From contig WGMX01000062.1 of the NCBI GenBank assembly GCA_016124855.1, positions 1 through 61,743 on the forward strand: a stretch of DNA of 61,743 bases, in the 5' to 3' direction. The DNA comes from Anaerolineaceae bacterium. GTDB lineage: Bacteria; Chloroflexota; Anaerolineae; Aggregatilineales; Phototrophicaceae. The position numbers were made by a program, and so were the translations under genes. The notes below the pieces were generated by a model that saw only the letters and a list, made by a program, of their open reading frames with translations, had not been told where the DNA came from and did not search any database. Shown here piece by piece: positions 58,381 to 61,743 of this stretch. The first letter of the stretch is position 1. Every line of letters starts with the position of its first letter.

Positions 58381-59652
58381 TTATGCCGTTGGGAGCAGCG
58401 GCTTGATAATGCCAGCCGCTTTATCCAGCGCGTCTTTGACGCTCATGGCTCCGGTCAGCGCCGACTGCATAGCGTCTTGAAGGGCATTCGATATTTCAAG
58501 ATAATTCGCCCCATAAGCGCGGGCACGAGCGATCTTGATTTGTTCGAGGAACACGCTCAAAACGGGGTCGTCCGCCCAATAAGTGTCTTTCGCTACATCC
58601 GAACGACTGGGGAACATCGACAGTTCTTTGATGAACGTCTTGTAATTGTCCGGTTCTTGCGTCCACATGATGTATTCCCACGCCGCATCCACATTCGGGC
58701 TGTCTTTGGTGATGCCATAGTTTTCGCCACCAAGGATTGACGATACAACCTTATCCTTCGGAATAGCAGAAACTTCCCATTTCACATCGGGATAGCTGGC
58801 CTTCATATCGGGAATGTTCCAAGGGCCATTGAGCATCATGGCCGCGCGGCGATTGCCGAACTCATCTTTGACAGCCCATTGTCCCATACCGAGGATACCC
58901 TGTGACATATAACCCGAATTCACAAGGTCAACCCATAATTGGAGCGCTTTCTGACCACCTTCGTCGTTCAGTGTTCCCAAATCGCTGCCTGCTGACCACA
59001 AAAACGCTTCGAATTGGAACGCACCTTCCTCAGTATGTCGACCGGAAACCGCAGTGCCGTAATGTTCTTTGGTTGTTAGGGCTTTGGAGGCTGTGACGAG
59101 TTCGTCCCATGTGGTGGGGGTCTCGACACCAGCATCTTTTTTCATGTCGGTGTTCGTCCACCAAGCGAGGCAGTTGCTAAAACACGGCACTCCATGGTTA
59201 ACGCCCTGATACACCGTCGAACTCCAGTGACCGGGGAAGTACAAATCGGCCTCACCCCATGACTTCACTTTGTCGGTCAAATCAGCCAGAACGCCCAAAG
59301 CGGCGAACGCGTGGAAATCGGGGTTATCAATCAGGGCGATGTCCGGCAGTTGCCCAGCCGCCGCACTTTGAATGAGCAGTTGCCGGAAATCATTGAAGTT
59401 GACATCCGAACGCTCAATTTTGATGTTCGGGTGACTATCCATAAATCGTTGAATTTGGGCGTTGTGCGCGTCCCCAAAGGTAGTTGCTGCCCAAGGATCA
59501 ATCAGTGTGACAGTAGTGGTTTGTAAACGGCGTGCCCGCGCAGGTTTCGCAGCACTGACGAGGTTGAGACCAGCGTTAGCGGCAACCAGCCCTACTGTAC
59601 TTAAAGCGCCTGCCTTCAAAAAATCGCGTCTATTTATTTTCTTACTTGTCAT
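58381..59652 (-). CDS. Family-1 sugar-binding protein of an ABC importer, Tat-exported
   Basis: A 423-residue protein starting MTSKKINRRDFLKAGALSTVG, a twin-arginine signal, then a mature domain of the extracellular solute-binding family 1: TVTLIDPWAATTFGDAHNAQIQRFMDSHPNIKIERSDV, AASGLPDIALIDNP-type AAGQLPDIALIDNP, and NGPWNIPDMKASYPDVKWEVSAIP. The frame is open to 59730; GGGAG 10 bases before the ATG at 59652 supports the start. First gene of the sugar importer. Confidence 0.92.
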   Translation of the reverse strand: MTSKKINRRDFLKAGALSTVGLVAANAGLNLVSAAKPARARRLQTTTVTLIDPWAATTFGDAHNAQIQRFMDSHPNIKIERSDVNFNDFRQLLIQSAAAGQLPDIALIDNPDFHAFAALGVLADLTDKVKSWGEADLYFPGHWSSTVYQGVNHGVPCFSNCLAWWTNTDMKKDAGVETPTTWDELVTASKALTTKEHYGTAVSGRHTEEGAFQFEAFLWSAGSDLGTLNDEGGQKALQLWVDLVNSGYMSQGILGMGQWAVKDEFGNRRAAMMLNGPWNIPDMKASYPDVKWEVSAIPKDKVVSSILGGENYGITKDSPNVDAAWEYIMWTQEPDNYKTFIKELSMFPSRSDVAKDTYWADDPVLSVFLEQIKIARARAYGANYLEISNALQDAMQSALTGAMSVKDALDKAAGIIKPLLPTA

Positions 59653-60377
59653 TAGATTTATTCTCCCAAGTGTTTGAACAATTTTTAGTCGCGCATGTTC
59701 ATCATTCCGCGAGAATTCAGACCATCCCATCTCCTTTCATTTGGTGAATGCGATGTATCAACGGCTCGCGTAGGAGAATGAGAGTTCGATAGAGGCAGAG
59801 GCGTTAATCTTGGAAATATCTATTCCCTAATGATTACCGACTATAGCCAAGTTGATCTACAAGTACTTGGCTGAACTGTCCAACAATTTGTAGATTGGAC
59901 TTGCCCCGATTTAAAGGACACACAAAGAATCGGAAGTTGGCAAGCTGCCCAAAGGCACAAGGAATGAATGAGATAGCTCAGAGCAGCGTGGCGCCGCTGA
60001 TGATGTACTAACTCTCAATGTACTCAAATACTGTTTGGTTGGATCAAGGCTCTGGACAGGAAAGTAAGGTCAATCCACTCACATGTTAAAGACGCTCAAG
60101 AACTCACTTTAATGGCATCGTCATAGCAGCCACCAGCAGCACTCATACTGATTTGAACCTGTGCTTTTTTCCAACTCGGGATAACCCAAATAAGCTGCGT
60201 CTTGGCTGACACTTTTTGCTATTCGCCAAACTGGAGTACGGCCACACCATATCAATAAGAAGCTTAGGACTACGCATGTAAACAATTTAGCTATTTTGCA
60301 ATTTTCATTATGTGTGTAAAAACAGCCTATATAATGGGAAATAAGCTGTAAAATAAATCTTTAAGTGGCAAAACAAC
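59653..60377. other. Intergenic region between the sugar importer and the PAS gene
   Basis: 725 bases without a credible ORF, bearing divergent promoters. It holds the candidate operator at 59.84 kb and TATAAT at 60330-60335, 42 bases before the PAS gene. No RNA gene or other repeat is visible. Confidence 0.45.
59837..59872. promoter_or_regulatory. Candidate operator upstream of the sugar importer
   Basis: CCGACTATAG (59837-59846) repeats the centre of the palindrome at 55.67 kb. AGCCAAGT (59845-59852) and ACTTGGCT (59865-59872) form an 8-base inverted repeat with a 12-base spacer. It lies about 190 bases before the binding protein gene. Confidence 0.3.
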
Positions 60378-61622
60378 ATGATCGAGCTGGCAGAGGTGAA
60401 GCAGGCACTTCAAGAACAAATCGTCCAGCGTAAACGGGCTGAGAACCGCTTTAGAAATCTGCTGGAATCCATGCCCGATGCGGTTATTCTAGTTGATAGT
60501 GATTGCAAGATTACTTTTGTTAATGGTCAATCTGTAGCCTTGTTGGGATACGCCCTCCCTGAATTATTGGATCACTCGCTCGAATTAATCATCCCGGAGC
60601 GCTTCCGCACATCCTACCTCGCTCATCTCCAGCATCCGACTATGGACAGCGAGTTCGAATTGTATATCCGCCGGAAGGATGGGAGCGAATTTCCGGTGGA
60701 AGTCAAGTTCAGTTCGTTCCAGAACGAAGATGGAATCCGAATTGCAAACTATATCCGCGACATCACCAAACAGGTCAAAACTGTTGAGGCACTCGCTGAA
60801 GAGCGTCGTTTACTTCATGCCTTGATGGATAACGTTCCTGATCTCATTTATTTCAAGGATAGGGAATCGCGTTTTACCCGTATCAACAGGGCACATGCTT
60901 TGATGCTCGGTGTAAATGATCCTGAAGAAGCATTAGGGAAAAAGGACCCTGATTTTCAAGACTCAGAGCTTTCGAAAGTTTTTTTGGCAGAGGAAGCACA
61001 GATCATCACTACCGGGCGGTCCGTGGTAAATCGTGAAGAATTCAACCCTACACGAGATGGGATACTGCGTTGGTTTTCAACAACCAAGGTACCTATAAAA
61101 GATTCCAAGGGAAATATCACCGGTATCGTTGGAATAACACACGATATTACACGCCTTAAACAAACTGAAGAAGCATTACTTAACAGTGAAGAACAGTTCC
61201 ACAGCACGTTCATCTATGCAGCCATTGGGATGGCTCTGGTCGGACTTGACGGGCGTTGGCTGCTGGTCAACAAGGCAGTCTGTGATATTGTTGGCTATAG
61301 TGAGCTGGAACTGTCCAGCAAAAGTTTTCAGGAGCTTACCCATCCAGACGATCTGAATACAGATCTCAAATATCTCAGCCAACTGCTGGCAGGAGAAATT
61401 GAATCCTACCAGATGGAAAAGCGTTACTTCCATAAGCAAGGCCATGAAGTATGGGTTTTGTTGAGCGTATCGTTGGTGCGGGACTCAGAAGGCATTCCAT
61501 TACATTTTATCTCCCAAATACAGGACATCACAGAGCGCAAGCGAACAGAAGCAGCTCTGAAAACCCGAATGGAAGAAGAGCACGCTTTTCAGACCGCTTT
61601 AAAGCTGGACTTTGTACATTAG
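60378..61622 (+). CDS. Triple-PAS sensor protein, truncated at its C-terminus
   Basis: A 414-residue protein. A short N-terminal helix (EVKQALQEQIVQRKRAENRF) leads to PAS1 (about 22-135, LLESMPDAVILVDSDCKITFVN, then IRDITKQ), PAS2 (about 143-265, LMDNVPDLIYFKDRESRFTRIN, then THDITRLK) and PAS3 (about 272-395, GMALVGLDGRWLLVNKAVCDIVGYSE, then IQDITERK). The domains bind small ligands or cofactors and dimerise. The next helix, MEEEHAFQTALK, should lead on to a GAF or histidine-kinase part, but the frame ends with LDFVH and a stop overlapping the gene entering from the right. It has lost its output domain, so it is either inactive or a regulator in trans. Confidence 0.8.
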   Translation: MIELAEVKQALQEQIVQRKRAENRFRNLLESMPDAVILVDSDCKITFVNGQSVALLGYALPELLDHSLELIIPERFRTSYLAHLQHPTMDSEFELYIRRKDGSEFPVEVKFSSFQNEDGIRIANYIRDITKQVKTVEALAEERRLLHALMDNVPDLIYFKDRESRFTRINRAHALMLGVNDPEEALGKKDPDFQDSELSKVFLAEEAQIITTGRSVVNREEFNPTRDGILRWFSTTKVPIKDSKGNITGIVGITHDITRLKQTEEALLNSEEQFHSTFIYAAIGMALVGLDGRWLLVNKAVCDIVGYSELELSSKSFQELTHPDDLNTDLKYLSQLLAGEIESYQMEKRYFHKQGHEVWVLLSVSLVRDSEGIPLHFISQIQDITERKRTEAALKTRMEEEHAFQTALKLDFVH

Positions 61623-61743
61623 GCGGCATAAGCCAGTAAATCGGTGAAGCGCTCCAGCAAGGCACGGGGAACTTTTACCATGTCAGGGTCATCAAGAGAC
61701 ATGTGAAAAATCCAATAAGCCCATAGACGAGCGCGCACCAGAG
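61619..61743 (-). CDS. C-terminal end of an unknown gene entering from the right edge
   Basis: On the minus strand the frame is open from the window edge to a TAA at 61619-61621 and codes for about 40 residues, including YWIFHMSLDDPDMVKVPRAL and LLERFTDLLAYAA. I do not recognise it. The stop overlaps the end of the PAS gene, and its presence coincides with the point where the PAS protein breaks off. Confidence 0.35.
   Translation of the reverse strand, partial: LVRARLWAYWIFHMSLDDPDMVKVPRALLERFTDLLAYAA

Overview
The window (about 50% GC by eye, dense genes on both strands, Gram-negative-like secretion signals with lipoboxes and twin-arginine signals) looks like a chromosome segment of a member of the Chloroflexota, probably an Anaerolineae-type lineage. 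This is inference: it rests on the style of the proteins (NACHT/NB-ARC STAND ATPases, TolB-like propellers, SH3b cell-envelope proteins, DUF2723-type membrane proteins, LLM oxidoreductases, an F420-type enzyme family). There is no rRNA here to settle it.

Layout. 1-9.3 kb: end of a NACHT-type ATPase, an orphan HicB-like protein, an RRM RNA-binding protein, a YbaK-type deacylase, a bacterial calpain-like protease, a Ser/Thr kinase fused to a response regulator but broken by an A8 tract, an aldo/keto reductase, a PIN toxin-antitoxin pair and an LLM oxidoreductase. 9.4-18.8 kb: HtrA-like lipoprotein protease, dual-specificity phosphatase, GNAT acetyltransferase, a small autonomous transcription unit (strong promoter, 11-codon ORF, hairpins, terminator), a probable homologue of the mycobacterial diterpene enzyme Rv3378c, RdgB, malate synthase, and membrane proteins including a TMEM175-type channel. 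18.9-26 kb: MFS exporter, secreted protein, methyltransferase, Nudix hydrolase, unusual pyruvate kinase, AlkA-type glycosylase. 26-34.9 kb (minus strand): an envelope cluster of two large multi-pass membrane proteins, a lipoprotein and three tandem TolB-like propeller paralogues; the first three genes end inside copies of a heptanucleotide repeat. 35-40.3 kb: three PrxQ/Bcp peroxiredoxins in a row, a second aldo/keto reductase, a degenerate GHMP-kinase-like protein, an SH3b protein and tRNA-Gln(TTG).

40.7-45.7 kb (minus strand) is a ribose/galactose-type ABC importer operon (ATPase, permease, Tat-exported binding protein) ending in a secreted aldose 1-epimerase. 46-48.4 kb is an NB-ARC STAND regulator. 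48.4-59.7 kb (minus strand) is an 11-kb catabolic locus: a family-1 sugar ABC importer, a KduD-like dehydrogenase, a dipeptide/oligopeptide ABC importer, an S9 peptidase and a FAD-dependent amine/amino-acid oxidase-like protein. In all three importer operons a strong hairpin lies just after the binding-protein gene, which would favour high binding-protein expression. The last gene is a triple-PAS protein that breaks off abruptly against a gene entering from the right edge.

The most unusual items are the stand-alone small-ORF/RNA unit at 12.1-12.3 kb, the Rv3378c-like protein with Asn at the expected catalytic Asp, the kinase-response-regulator fusion with an A8 frameshift, the heptad repeats that supply stop codons, the non-canonical pyruvate kinase, and the degenerate GHMP-kinase remnant.
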